Of a DNA stretch of 64,000 nt, positions 10,930-23,725 are shown in pieces. How positions within the stretch are numbered: the stretch's first letter is position 1; every line of letters begins with the position of its first letter. Source of the DNA: Uloborus plumipes (Eukaryota > Arthropoda > Arachnida > Araneae > Uloboridae); NCBI GenBank assembly GCA_038373865.1, contig JAXGGA010000068.1:124001-188000 (forward strand). The letters run 5' to 3'. The notes under the pieces were generated by a model, which saw only the letters and a program-made list of their open reading frames with translations, was not told the origin of the DNA and ran no database searches. Made by a program: the position numbers and the translations under genes.

Positions 10930-11200
10930 CACCACACAGGTCAAAAGGCGCCTATGGCAGCTCTTTGAAACTGGTAGCAGACATATTTATAAATAGAAGT
11001 ATAAAATCTTGTGAAAAATCTGTTAAAAACTGAAGTAAAGATAAAATTCCCAAAAGACCCTGGGGCCTTCATCAGGGGGACCCCCCTAGGGTAGGGAAAA
11101 GTGGAGTGAGATGTTTCTAGCAAGTTGCAGGCAAATCGCCTAAAAAGATGCAACTTTTAGCCCCCGACATCTCACGAACAAGCAGTAGGTCACTGGAAGT
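10930..11200 (-). mobile_element. Possible retroelement 3' fragment (Penelope-like?)
   Basis: On the minus strand the sequence CTGATGA (11069-11075) is followed by AGGCCC, a two-base loop, and GGGTCT, which can pair into a stem. CTGATGA plus stem II is the left half of a hammerhead ribozyme core, a structure carried by Penelope-like elements. The expected GAAA after the stem is not present, so the ribozyme would be broken or the resemblance fortuitous. No reverse transcriptase remnant is visible. Confidence 0.2.
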
Positions 11201-13625
11201 CCAATTCATTTATGCATATACACGAGAGAATACAATTCAAAAGACACTATATATAATCAATAAAATTCAAATAGAACAGATGACATGAAATTACAATAAA
11301 TACAAAAAAGAACTTTCAATCAACAATGTAATAACATGGATCCATGGCTTGTATCCCTGAATCGATTGAAATTTTATTATTATACAAAAAAAATGGAACA
11401 TAGTACATATTGTGTACTGGTACGATCGGTCGTCTAATATATTCGATTCTTAATAGGGTCTGCATTATGAATGTCATGAGAGATAACTACACTGATTGTG
11501 TAATTGTAATCATTTGATTCTAATAATAATTTCAGCGTAAAATACGCCTCTACAAGCGTTTTTTATGCGTTTGAAACTGAAATACGTTTCAAAAATTTAA
11601 CCAAGCCTATTTTCAAGTATTGCATTAAAAAAATAAATAAACAAATTAATAAATAAATAACATACAGCAGTGAAAAATGAAAAGGGATGGGGGAGGGGGA
11701 GAACCAACTGCAATTTTTAAAAAATTATAATGTCAAACGTTTCAAATGTTCAAAAGCAAAATACAAAAGTATCTTTTTCTCTTCCATGCTCCATTTCATC
11801 CATAGAATTATTGTTTTTTTTCTTATTAATTAATTTAATTTTAATTTTTATTTTGGTGGAATTGATTACTGTAATAATTTTCATTATTTTTATGTATTTC
11901 ACTCATCTAAAATAAGTCAAATATTTTAACGGCTTGAAAAAATCCCTACCGGCACTACTAAATCCCTAACGTTCTCTTAACTTGAGGCACAATTTGAGAT
12001 CATGTTTTGGCTCCATCACAAATTATTGCGTCTTGATAGGTGCTACGCAAAGAGTAGAGAGTGGCTTGGGCGACTACATAAGAATGTCATGAAGGGGACA
12101 TAGTTGCAAATCCTGTTTCTTGAAGATAGTGATCACTGGTTTTTGATAGGGATAGAATGAGAAAATTATGATGGAGCACTGTTGTGGATTGTGCTCTACT
12201 ATCATGACAGCTTATCAGGAGTTAATTAAACCATTTAATACTCATTTTCGGAAGTTTGGACATTGTTTTTCACAATTGATCCTGGATCAATGTCTGATAG
12301 TTGGGTCTTAATATATAAATTGCGTAATTGCATTATGAAGAAACGTCTGGCTGTCTGATTTCACTTTAGTCCAATGACTTATTTTTGGGAACTGATAAAG
12401 AACATGTTACATGAGAACAGTGTAGAATGTGTTTGAACCCTTGTGTAAGGGCGTTGGCTATTCGTAAGATCCACAAAACATTTATTAGCAGTTTTTTGAA
12501 TTATTAAGGGCTTATATTTCTAATTGTTCATATCTTTGAAAATTTCAATCAAACTTATCGTTAGCAGCATTCAACAGCTCCTTGTAGTGATAGCACATGT
12601 GGATGGGGTAATGGCTGTATGAAAGACAGACTTGAAAGAAGAAAAAGAAATGCAGAAAAGATGAAAAATCAGGAAGGGAAATGCACTTTTCCTTTTTTTT
12701 TAACATGTGTGCAATATTCCCCCTCATCACTTTTTTTCCTCATCTTTTTTTTCCCAGCAAATTTGCACCGAGTTCTGTGAAAAGAGGCCCCTAATAGGGA
12801 GGGGGACACCAATGGAACCACTGCTCTACGCTACTGTGTGTATGTGTGTGTATGCTTGTCGTGCGGAGCCATTCAAAGGGGCCCGTGCGGGGCACACTTA
12901 CTGACTTCGAAATATTAGTTGGAGAGGAGGACTTGCCACATTAAAAGCGCTGGGAAAAAAAACGCGGTCCATGAACCCGTCGCATTCCTGTTGAAAAAAA
13001 AAAGAAAGGGGGATGAAAGTGAAATAAAAGAAAGGGCATAGCTAAAAGGAAAAAAAAAAAGAAAGTGGGAAATCAAAAAGAAAGGCCCCGTGCTGTCATC
13101 GGCTGCGATTTCCTGTATGGAGTTCAAGTTTTTGATTAAATCATAAGCGTTCGCGCTGGCATCGCTGGCTTTTTCTGTCTTGATGGATCCTTGGTTCTAT
13201 TTCCAAATATCAACTTGTCTCTTAAGTGAAGCCAATCAGAAAGGGTGATGTTTGATAGTCCCCATTTCTACCCTCTGACCGATGCGGTTTGGAGCATTTG
13301 GTAAGACTCCGGATCACGAAAGTCAAACAGATATTAGGGATGGAACAGTGATTGCGAAGGTCGAAAAATGCTGATTGTATGTGAACGTACTGTGTGCGAA
13401 AAATGTTATGGCGTGCATTTGAAAATCATAACGTTAGACCACTGGTGCATCCTTTTGAAAATTGATTCCGAGAGTGTACTCGAAAGCGGATGTTGCCAAA
13501 GAATGTGTTTAATGAGATAAAATATTGAACGGCATTGTAGCGACAAAACGGTATTCGTGTTAGAAAAAAAGTAATAAAACTCAGTTAACTAACTCTTAAC
13601 TAATTATAAACCCGGGTGAAGTCCC
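11201..13625. other. AT-rich non-coding stretch
   Basis: No gene, TIR pair or target duplication recognised. It contains homopurine/homopolymer-rich parts (about 12640-12760 and 12940-13080) and a short TGTG tract near 12835-12855. Confidence 0.5.
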
Positions 13626-15190
13626 TTTTTAGCCTACTTTCCCGTTAAAGTAAAAGAAAGCCGTAAAAATCATTAAAAGTGGCTTAATGTCGCCAAGTCC
13701 GAAAAAAAAGTCAAAAAGGAAGAAAGAAATTAAGTAAATATCGAAAAATTAAAAATTGGAAAGTAGGGTTTTGAGATGGGGAATTTGTGTGTCGGTCTCC
13801 CCCCCCCCTCTAATAACTTTTGAATGAATATTCCGATTTGAACGGGTTTTTTTTTGTTCGAAAGATCTTGGCAAGTACACCTCATTCCCATATTTCATGT
13901 TTTGTTTTGAACCATTTTTCTATCAACTTTGAACCGTTTAAACAACCTGTCCCGCGACACTAACTTTTTAGTGCACAGTGATTTGAACAAACTTTTTTTT
14001 GTTCGAAAAATACCATCAAAGATACTTCATTCCCATATTTAAATTTTTGATTAGAACAATTTTTCGTTCAACATTGAACCGTTCAAGTAACCTGCCCCCG
14101 AATAACTTTTAAATGAATAGTCCGATTTGAACGAAAATTGTTTTGTTCGAAAAGTCTCTGCGAGAGCACCGTATTCATTTTTTTTTTTTTTTGACTTTTC
14201 GATTTGAACAATTTTTTGTTCAAATTTGAACCGTTCAAGCAACCTCCCCCCCTCTCCCCTAATACCTTTCGAGTGAATAGTCCGATTTGAAAGAAAATTT
14301 TTTGTTCGAAAAGTCTCGGCTAGGAGACCTCAATCTCGCATTGAAACTTTCGATTTGAACTGTTTTTGTTCAACTTTGAACTGTTCAAGCAACATGTCCC
14401 CTTCCCCTAATAACTTTCGAGTAAAAGTCCGATTTGAACAAAATGTTCGTTCGAAAAGTCTCGGTGAGGTCACTGTGTCTATGTTTTTGACTTTTGTATT
14501 TGAACAATTTTTCGTTCAAATTTGAATCATTCAAGCAACTTATCCAGCAATAATAACTTATGAGTGAATTGCGTGATTTGAACAAAAATTGTTTTGTTTG
14601 AAAGGTCTCGGCCAGAACATCTTAATCTTGCAAAACTTTCGATTTTGAACAATTTTTCGTTCAAATTTGAACCGTTCAAGCAACCTGCCCCCCTCCACTA
14701 ACAACTTTCAAGTAAATTGTCTGATTTACTTGAAACATACATTTACATTTTAAGTTTTTTCTGCGAGATTGTATTTTTCTTTTTTTGAAATAACCGCTGA
14801 ACGTGAAATAGCTACCTAAGCAATATAGATGTGTGATGCATATGCATATAAAATGAACGACGAATATTTAATATATATGGCTACCTTTCTCTTCGGCATA
14901 TAGGTGTACGAAGAACAAAATCTTAAAATATGACTTATATTTCTAAAAGATTATGCTAAAAAAAGGCATCACTGTGACGATATTACAGAAAATATTTTTT
15001 CTGCAATTTTCCGTGAACTTATTTTGTGGTAAAAGAGATATCTCGCAGTAAGAAAAATGTTTAGAATGAAAAAAAGGATTTGGAATGCAGCTTAAGTTCA
15101 CAGAGGGGAGATTTAGCGGACGTCAGAAACACAATCGAAATTGGTAAACGGGAAAGTAGGCGCGTTTAGTTCTGGACGGAACTACTTGTT
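13626..15190. mobile_element. HINE/DINE-1-like element, copy 1
   Basis: The 5' end TTTTTAGCCTACTTTCCCGTT is shared exactly with 40407. A 15-bp part of it (13632-13646) recurs in inverted orientation near the 3' end (15147-15161), followed six bases later by a stem-loop (TAGTTC ... GAACTA, 15167-15184) and the shared CTT(G/A)TT end. Between them lie a short GTCGGTCT microsatellite and about six tandem ~145-bp repeats. Subterminal inverted repeat, GTCY-type microsatellite, ~150-bp central repeats and 3' hairpin is the arrangement described for Helentron-associated HINEs such as Drosophila DINE-1. No Rep/helicase gene is present, so it would be mobilised in trans. Exact ends are inferred from the two copies here. 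Confidence 0.75.
13800..14720. repeat. Central tandem array, ~145-bp unit x ~6
   Basis: The landmark TTCGAAA-like site recurs at 13857, 14002, 14146, 14305, 14450 and 14597, giving spacings of 145, 144, 159, 145 and 147 bp. Each unit carries CCGATTTGAAC, TTGTTCGAAA, a GTCTCGG-like phrase, TTCGTTCAA and GAACCGTTCAAGCAACCT. Units are diverged from one another and contain no coding frame. Confidence 0.9.
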
Positions 15191-18100
15191 TTGTCCTACC
15201 ATTAGTTTTGAGTGTATGGGATGAGTAAGTAAAACCAACCCCCTAAAAAGAAATATTTAATTTATTTAATGAAAATTATGGTGCGTTTTACATATATGGG
15301 ATTTATATAGAATTAACAGAAAACGTAACGATTCACTATTATTGAATTGTTTTCTTGTAGTGATACATTTAAAAGAACATGAGAGGGGCATATTTTGTGA
15401 CATAATCAAATACCCAATGCGATAGAATTTGTTAATTTTTATAATTTCTCCAAAACATTTTGTTGAATTGTAGCACTAAATTTGTACCCGTGAACCTTAT
15501 TATTTCCATAGTTCTGTAAACTTTTTTTTTCCTACTCATTTTTTTTCTTTTTATTTCTTATTAATTCAATTGCTTTTTTGGGTTTCTACTATAATTTCTT
15601 TTAAAAAAAGGGGGGAGGGGTGTATTTTAACAAAAAAGTAGGTTCAAAAAGAGATGGACGAAAGGCAAGAGCTTTTGCATGCCTTTTTGCGATTTAAATC
15701 GCCTGAATTTTAATGACTCATGCCACAGCGCACTGGTCTCAACAGTGCTTACAGGCATAGAAACAACCGTCTCTCTGGATTGGCAGTACATGTAAAGTGT
15801 CTGTCAAGAAAAGCATTCGGATATTACATAAATCCAAAGTGTTAAAGTGATGAATATTCAGCGAAGGAACATCTGGTTTTAACAAAAAGAACAATAAGAA
15901 CAAGCAATTCTCCGTCACTTTTTGCCTCTGGCAAAATCCAATTGCTGTTTTTATTCTCATTAATACACCGCCTCAGTATGCATTCTCGAAGAATGCAAAT
16001 TAGATGACAAGTAACCATAAATATGCGACTTTTTTTGTTTGCTTGGAATCTGGAAGGGTTTGATAATATTCCGTTTCTATTCTGAAACACGTTCTTCGGA
16101 GTGCGTGATAAAATTTGGAGGCGATAAAACCACACTGATAAAACTTAGCAACAGGAACTTTGTACCGATACATAATTGATTAATGAATAGGAATACTTAA
16201 CAATTACAAAAATCTTTCTGAAGTTCATTCCTATAAGATGTTACTCTCACAAAATACAAGATTGAATAAAATCTTATTTGTGCTCAATGTGGAAATTTGC
16301 TAAATAATAAATAGAGATATTCAATGTTTTCGAATGAAACTCCTTACAAACATTTTGTAAATTTATCCCTCTATTGTAAAATTTCTAACGTATTTAACAA
16401 AATCCTCCAGTATCTTCTAATGTATCTAACAAAATAAAAAAAAACTATTTATATTGTGTCTTTAATTTCTGTTTTAAATCAAAAGCAGCAATGATAGAAA
16501 CAACAAGAAGTAAAGATTGATTGAAAGTATTGAAGAGCATCTCAAATGCGCAGTTCATAATAATTTTTAAAAAAAAAAGAAGAAACTAAGTCTTCTCTCA
16601 CAGTAAAGAGCTATAAGCAATCAATGTAGCTTTTGTAATATATCTTATAGTTGTACAATATTCAAAGTAAAATAATCCATTTAGCTCTATCTCTCTAGTT
16701 GTATAACTGAGCTTTTTTTTTAAGTGATTGAAAATATTAAATGTATGTTTCTGCAGTTTTCTTCTGGGGGTAGAATACAAGACCTGTATCGCCTATAATC
16801 AGGAGGTGCAAGAAATTTCAATTTTCCTATTCTTTCATTTTGTGTGCAATATACACATCATGAAGAATGAGCAACAATGGATATAACAAACAAAATCGAG
16901 CTAATAATAACTGTGTTAAGCATCGTTTTAGTATGTAAATTTGAAAATTTTCAGATTCATTTGATCTTAAATGTTTTCCCTCCACGAAAAAGCTTAAATA
17001 TGCTTTAAAATGAGTTTTGGAGCTCCAAGATAATTCCAATTTCAGCATGCAAACACTGATAATGTCTAATATACACATAAATTTCAAAATTAGAATGTTT
17101 CTTCTTCTTTTTCTTTCTTCTTTTTTTTTATGGCAGTCGCTTTTCTCGCCAAATATTGACCAAATGGTTGTAAAATTACTTATTATTTGCTCACGATTCT
17201 GAGAAAAGTATTGTTAGCTTTACGTAAGCTGGAAGTCACGCCCTCATTTTCTGGTAAAAGGTAATTGGTTATGTTACGCATTCCTGGACAAATGTTCTGT
17301 TTATATAATTAGTCAGAGTGTCGAATGTGTGCTATATTTAATAAAATATTGCTCATGCCTAAATTATTCAGGAATCGCTTTACTACTAACAAACATTAAA
17401 TTGTGTACATTTAAATATGTTTAGTCATTCATGATTATTTAATGCGTAACATTCAAAGAAAAATGCGAAAACCAGAATCCTATTTAATGATCTCAATTGT
17501 TCTAAAAGCTGTTTTGCACGATTTTATAGATCTGAAACTTTGGCGCATTTCTATTTAAAAATATTTCATTGATTTTCATTAGCATATATAAGTATTTTCT
17601 TTCTGAGTAAAATTAGTCAAAAAAACTTGCGGTGACATTTGAAATCTCAACCAGTATCTTATCATTGCATATGCTAGTTGATTTTCTTGTTAGTTAATAG
17701 CAAAATAAATATCCTAGCAAAATAAATGATTAATAAGTAAACACATAAATAAAATAAATTTAAAAAATCGCATTAGAAACTTCTCAAGTAACTTACTTTT
17801 TCCAAAAGATTTCAATTTGAAGTAAAATTAAAACGCTTTAAGCGATTTTCGGTTCAGTTATCTATTCTGTGCACATTAAAAAATATTACTAATAACCATT
17901 TTTCTTTATCCTCGAAATAATCCTTTCAACGAATTTTAAATTATTACAGAAAAGAATGTCTTCTTCTCCCTCCCTTTGTTATATATTGTTTGTTATGGAT
18001 AAATGATTCCTTATGTTTGGTTTAATATTCATTTGCATGTGTAAATTTGTTTTATTGACGTGAGAATCACATCTGGCTGTTCGATGCCCTAAAATTTTAA

Positions 18101-18765
18101 AGGTATTATACCTCGATTCGATATTTCATTCTGTTCATAAAATAACAACTAATGCTTCCCGCCCCGTTAAATTTTTACCAGAGTTGTGTGAGGGATTAAA
18201 TTTGTTGGAAAACATGGTGATTATGTGATGTTCAATGAAAAATATGATAAGGCTTTTTTCTACTCTAGAATTTCTAAGTGTCATGAAAAGGTTCGTAATT
18301 TTTAAGTAGTATTCCATTTCCAGCTTTATATGATGAGAGTATGCATTCTTCTTTTGTTTTGTTATCCGGCCCGTTATTCTGAATTTTTCTCGGACGCAAA
18401 GCATGTATATATACTCAACGCAAATTATACCAAAATGCAGCAAAAACCACTCCCCATTACATATTCATACATTAATTTCCCAAAGCTTGGTGGCAATTGA
18501 CCCCCTCTGACCCCTTTAAATGACGGGCCTGGGTGTTATATCTTGTACCTTGAATTTTTACGGATGTAGTTAACATCTCCGATGTTCTTAACCACCTGTT
18601 TTGCTAGGAGGGCATACCGTCCTGGAGATGCGTCGTAAAAATGTTTCTTTATTCGCCCATGTTTTTACATACTAGGAGGGATTAGATTATACGAGGTCAT
18701 AAAACTTAGGGCCCATTTAGTCTCTCATACATAAAAGCTAGTTACTGGATCCCCCAAACCAACCG
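15191..18765. other. AT-rich non-coding stretch
   Basis: No gene recognised. Short minus-strand frames near 15739-16135 overlap in different phases without domain signal. Weakly complementary phrases CCGGCCCGTTATT (18366) and AATGACGGGCCTGG (18519) hint at a decayed small element but are not called. Confidence 0.45.
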
Positions 18766-19245
18766 TCACTTGAGCGTGGCCCGAGCTACAATTGGCAAGG
18801 AATTAATCAGCGAGGCAATTGAACAGATGGCCTGACGCGCAACAATGCGGGTTTGCTTTTGCAGGCCATTATCCCTGTCTAAGGAATCGGACCCAGCCAT
18901 TCGAATTGTGCGAAACGATTCTTTTGTGGGCCTCCCTCTTTTCGCGGTCCCTTTTTTTATTATCATTCTCCTTCGAGCGCGATTATGATGCGGCCGTTTG
19001 TTTTCGGGTTTATTTATATTATTGATTTGATTTTCGTTGCTGTCTTCGGACAATGGGTATCGTTGGTTTTTTCTGCATTGTTGCATTCGGAGTTTTCTTG
19101 CTGCGGATGTCTTTGCAGAGGAATATGTATGTGTTGTTCCTTTGGATGCGCCTTTTCAATTTCGTCTGCCGGTCCTGACAGGGGATGAAAAATTAGTTTC
19201 ATGCTGAAATTTGCCGTCACGATTCGAAGCATTTGGAATTGATTC
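18766..19245. promoter_or_regulatory. CpG-richer, motif-rich non-coding patch
   Basis: Base composition departs from the AT-rich surroundings, with frequent CpG and no low-complexity decay, the look of constrained non-coding sequence. Visible motifs include homeodomain-type AATTAATC and CAATTG sites, an E-box CAGATG, a Sox-type ACAATGG and a forkhead/Hox-like TTTATTTATATTATTGAT. Overlapping frames are open on both strands but no protein domain is recognised. Regulatory role is inference from composition and motifs. Confidence 0.25.
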
Positions 19246-21110
19246 CGAAACTACTGGCTGGCTATTGAAATTGGCTCACGCTTGAAGGAAAATCTGCTGG
19301 GAATCGTGCGCTTGTAGATATTAGCTCCAAATTCTTCTGTGCCATCTAATCGTAGAAAACTGATTGATTTCATTAAAATCTGGGTCACTCTGTGATTTTT
19401 CTTCTCGCTTATGAGATTTGAAGCGTTGTGAACAAGTTCGTCTCATTTTGTTACTCTTTTAAAAATTTGGTAAGGTTTTATATTCTGTTAGATTTGTTGT
19501 ATGATAAAAATTCATTGAAATCCATAAGTTCTTGATAGACATACACTCCATTTTAAGAGCATTTTAATGTTGGAAGTTGTCTTCTTCAGTTAAGATGTTT
19601 TACGACGAATATTTCAGATATGTTTAGAAGTTATGAGAAATTTTACACCTATGTTTGAAAACAAAACTGAACAATAAAAGCAAGTAATCTGTGTTAAATG
19701 TTTACCATAAAGCAAGTCTCTCAACTTGATAAACGTAGTAATATTTTGTATATTTGATGTTAAACTTTTTAGGAATTTGCACTGTTTACACTTTGAAGAG
19801 AGCATGGGCTCTTATTGGTGTTCAAGCTTGCATTTCGCCTTCTTCAACCGCCAGTTCCAATTAATATTTCTAGATCTTTAAAACAATTTAGTTTACATAT
19901 CATTGATATCTTACTTTGAGTATTATTTGTTCCAGTTTTATTGATGAACCTATTCAAAATGTGTGCTTTTGAGACACAGTTTCGAGATTACGTTTGATTT
20001 GTGATCAGGAACTCAGGATCTCAGCTTTGGTTGCATTTGATTCAAAGTTTACTTGATATTTTATGCAGCATTTCATCAGTAGACCAGTTTAAAATTTCAG
20101 CTTTCCATCAACTTAAAGGCATAAATTTGCACATTGAAACTTTGAAACGGAAGAAGAGAAACCCCAAGAAGCATTTTCGGTCATCGTCAACTCGGTCCAG
20201 AATGTGAACAATTACTAAATCCATCATATTTACCCAAGAAACACGTGACTGAGACATGCTGCTGGAAAAAAAAGAAGTAAAAGGATAATGTCTCAGGCAA
20301 AAAAAGAAAGCAAAAAATCCCGCCAAAAGATAGCGGGGTTGTGGGGTGGTGGAGGAGGAGAGGGAACAACAGCGAACTGTGATTACTGCCCTCTGACGGA
20401 GTAGAAGTCATTACAAGTTCATGGATGTTACTGTTACTCTAACGATCCATCGCACACACCGGCACAACTGCCTCTTAAAGATGAGACCCGCTGGAGTGGA
20501 CACGGGGATATATATATAGATATATATGGGTCAGACACAGGCACCTCGTGCAGAAAACTTATTAATGCCTCGTGTAATGGAGATGTATAGCTGCCGGCGT
20601 TCCATACCAGGGGGGTGGGGGGGGGGTGAAAAAACGAAGCCCCGTAATTAGAGTGATTCAGTGAACGGTAGCTGTTTCTAATGAGATGACTGAGTTGGAT
20701 GTTCATTATTCGGTTGTTATTATTTTTGTTCTGCTGTTGTTTGCAGGCGTGTTTATGACGGAATCTCGAGGAATTTTCTTAAGGGAGAAAGAAATTATCC
20801 ATTTTTTCTGAAGTTTATTTCCAAAAAAGGATGGTATGCATTTCTTCTGCATTTTTTGTTGATGTTCTCGTATACTTTCGTTTTGTGAATCAATGTTATG
20901 GAAGAGAGTAAGAAAGAAGGAAATACCCTTTTTAGAAGAATTTCATGTTAATGCATACATTTTTAATCGCACTCGACTGAAAAAGTATTAAAATTAAAAG
21001 AACAAATGCTTTGTTTATTTTTTTAACTGTTTGTTAATATCGTTGTTAAGTGTGCTGGTTTATAGAAAGTATACTAAGAATCGATTGATCCAAGTATACA
21101 TAAGTTGGTA
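19246..21110. other. Non-coding stretch, no gene recognised
   Basis: AT-rich with moderate complexity. It contains a short TA tract (about 20508-20526) and a G-run near 20610-20627. No TIR pair or coding domain is seen. Confidence 0.45.
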
Positions 21111-21359
21111 CAGTGGCGCATCCAGAACTGCTTCCTGGGAGGGGCTAAGTGGCCTCCTTCTCGAAGGTTTTCGAATTTGTAGTCCTAGAAAAGAAAACTA
21201 AAGTTATTTTTTTGAAATTTAGGAGGGGGTTGGGGGCTATCTGTCAACAAATTTCCAAAAGACGAAATTTTATACAGTTTGGTTTTATCAAGGGGGTTCT
21301 CTTCATGCTTCTGGGGAGGGTATTAAATTCCTAAGCTTAAGCCCTTGGGTACGCCTGTG
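21111..21359. mobile_element. hAT MITE, 249 bp, with 8-bp TSD
   Basis: The left end CAGTGGCGCATCCAGA and the reverse complement of the right end CACAGGCGTACCCAAG are imperfect inverted repeats of the CAGTGGCG family. The flanking octamers AGTTGGTA (21103-21110) and AGTTGGTG (21360-21367) match at 7 of 8 positions, the expected hAT target duplication length. The interior has the GGGAGGGGCTAA-type G-rich phrases common in this group and no coding sequence. Confidence 0.8.
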
Positions 21360-21367
21360 AGTTGGTG

Positions 21368-22740
21368 AAGGAATTAGTTTTCACACTCGGGCCAAGCTTG
21401 GACTTAGAAAACATGTTGAAAAAGTACCGTATTTTGCATCATTTATTTGTATGAAAATATAACTAGCAGCGATAAGAATATATTGGTCATAAAGGACATT
21501 TAAATTTTCAAAAGATAACAAGATGTTTTGCGTTTGCTTTATTTATTTTCAAATCACACTCCAAATTGTTGTCATTCCCTGTTGATCAAACATTAGATTA
21601 AGTCAAAAAAATTTCAAAATTTCATCCTTTTCCTTTCGTGTTAAACCAGAACAATTTTCTGTAACCGTTGACATATTGTAGGAATTTAAACAAAACTTTA
21701 AAATCGTAATTTTCACAACAATAAATGTGCTTCCATTAAAAAATACGTTTCCAGGTCATAATTGCATGAAGTTTTTTTGTCATAAAAATAACGCTTGTAT
21801 GATTAAAATATTGAAATAGCTAAAAGCTTAATGGGTTTCATTTGCATTTTAAAATTCAAGAACGTAAACAACAATTTAAGCCATAATGTTTACCCTGTAA
21901 TTTTTATTGCATGCATATTCACTTGCTGATGATGGTGAATGTGATGAAGGTCAATTTAAAATTTTATCATCAAATAACCAAAATTTTCTGTTGTAGAAAT
22001 ATTTAAAATTTTCGCTGAGTTATAAGTGTTTTACAACTGATCAAGAGCTTTAACTCCTTACTGTAAATTAAAATATTAATGTTTGACTAGTTATCAGGTC
22101 TTTAGCACTTTGAACCATTTCTACATTTCTTCACCCTTTGAACCATTTTTAGCCACCAATTTTTAAATTTCTTTGTCACCAATTGTTGGAACCACTGTGA
22201 GTTGAATGAAACGAATAAAAAAATTGACGGCTTCAAATGAAGTCTTAAATTGTTAAAGCCTTTCTTTACCTTGGAACATTTTTCGATCTGCACGAAAAAT
22301 AAATTTTAACTCATCATCCGCTATTTTTATCAATATCATCAATAATATTTTTAAAAAAATTTCTTTTGTTTCTAACAGTTATCATAGCGCTCAAGATTCC
22401 TATCCTCTTCTTTGACAAGCAATTCAAAATTTTTGTCAAGTCTTTACCGTAAATAAAATAAATGCTTAAAAGAACGAGATTGAGAGAGGCTATTTTTATC
22501 AAACTCTAAGGTTTCACTTAAGAAAGCGAAATGGGTTTATTTACTTTTTATTTTGATAGAGCAGTTTTCTGTCGCACGTGCGAAGTACTTCATAAAGCAG
22601 CTTGTTCCTTGGGTGAAATGCAACCCCAAACAACTGTTTTCGAAATTTCCAAATATTTCAATTCCCTTGTCACTTTTATTACTCGTACAGACAATTTGAC
22701 AAATTTTATAAGCATTCGAACCTCGAAGAGGAATAGAAAA
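21368..22740. other. AT-rich non-coding stretch
   Basis: No gene or repeat structure is recognised. Short minus-strand frames near 22102-22502 are AT-rich and domain-free. Confidence 0.45.
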
Positions 22741-23725
22741 CGGGGTAAAACGGAATTGATACAGGCCCGTGTCAGTCATGAAGGTCCGTCGACGTCACAT
22801 TTCTGGCCGAGTGGAAATTGAAGATGGCCATTTGGAGCGTCGCACGATTCCTCAATCACCATCTGGAGCAGTAATCATATCGAGAGATATCTTTATGTCT
22901 CTCTTCCCTCTCTCTCTCTCGTATCCTTTTGTGTGAGAGGGTCTGTATCTATCTCTCTCACCATTTGCTTCTTGTCTATCTATCCCGGCTGCTGGAAGTA
23001 ATGATTGCCCAAGATAGAGCGAAGGATCGGAGGAAAAAAGGAATGGGGCCAATATGGACCCGGAGGCGCTCACGGACCCTGACATTATTCGGTCGTTGGA
23101 GTGCTCCTGATTGGCATATTCACGCTTCCATTTTCCAGCCACCCCCTCTGCCTCAGCATTTGTCTTAGTTCCTGTGGTGGTGCGGGGGTGGGGCTCTCTC
23201 CGTCCTATTGAAAATCGCGACCTGATCTCCCCAGCCTCCTTCATTAGATATCGGCCGAAAAACGCTGTCGTATGTCTTCATTTGAGCCTTTTTTGCTCTG
23301 CTTCTTTGCCAGTCTTTTCCCTTTTGTCGCCAACGTAGGTGTTAGGGGCAGAAATAAAAGAGAGAGTGGAACGTTGTAACTGGCGATCAGTCTCCCTCCC
23401 TGGAGCTTTAAAAATAGCCACCCTCTCTTTTTTTTTTCTCTCTCTCTCTCCACCGCCGCAGAAGCATTGCACTTAAAAATAAAATAAAATGGAATAAAAA
23501 AAAATACTATGTCCGAAAGTTTCGCGATTGCTGAAAGAAGAAATATGCGCACATCAGAAAGGCTGATCTCTCGTGGAATGGATAGATGGTGGACGATAAG
23601 GCGTAGGCTGGGGACGTTTAGCCCCCTAATGTCCCGCCTGGAAGACGTATGGGACGTCCAAATTCGTTGTCCTCGCGTATCCTTGCACAAATTCTATTCC
23701 GTAGAGTGGTGGCGCCGGTGAGAGA
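22741..23725. promoter_or_regulatory. CpG-richer patch with CT/GA tracts
   Basis: This is GC- and CpG-richer than its flanks, with (CT)n tracts near 22905-22920 and 23436-23452 and a polypyrimidine run ending in CCGCCGCAG near 23460. Several frames of 75-148 codons are open on both strands, as expected from low stop-codon density, but none shows a recognisable domain. GAGA/CT tracts plus CpG content resemble arthropod promoter or Polycomb/GAGA-factor regions. An unrecognised exon cannot be excluded. Confidence 0.25.

Noticed and set aside
18366..18532. Weakly inverted phrases CCGGCCCGTTATT and AATGACGGGCCTGG
   Set aside because: The match is short, there is no target duplication, and the interior is not similar to any element in the window.
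23430..23475. CT tract ending CCGCCGCAG resembling a splice acceptor
   Set aside because: Downstream sequence becomes A-rich with early stops in all phases; a CT microsatellite explains it.
22852..23690. Frames of 130-148 codons on the minus strand
   Set aside because: Overlapping frames are open on both strands because the patch is GC-richer; Arg/Ser-rich translations show no domain and there is no consistent splice or start context.
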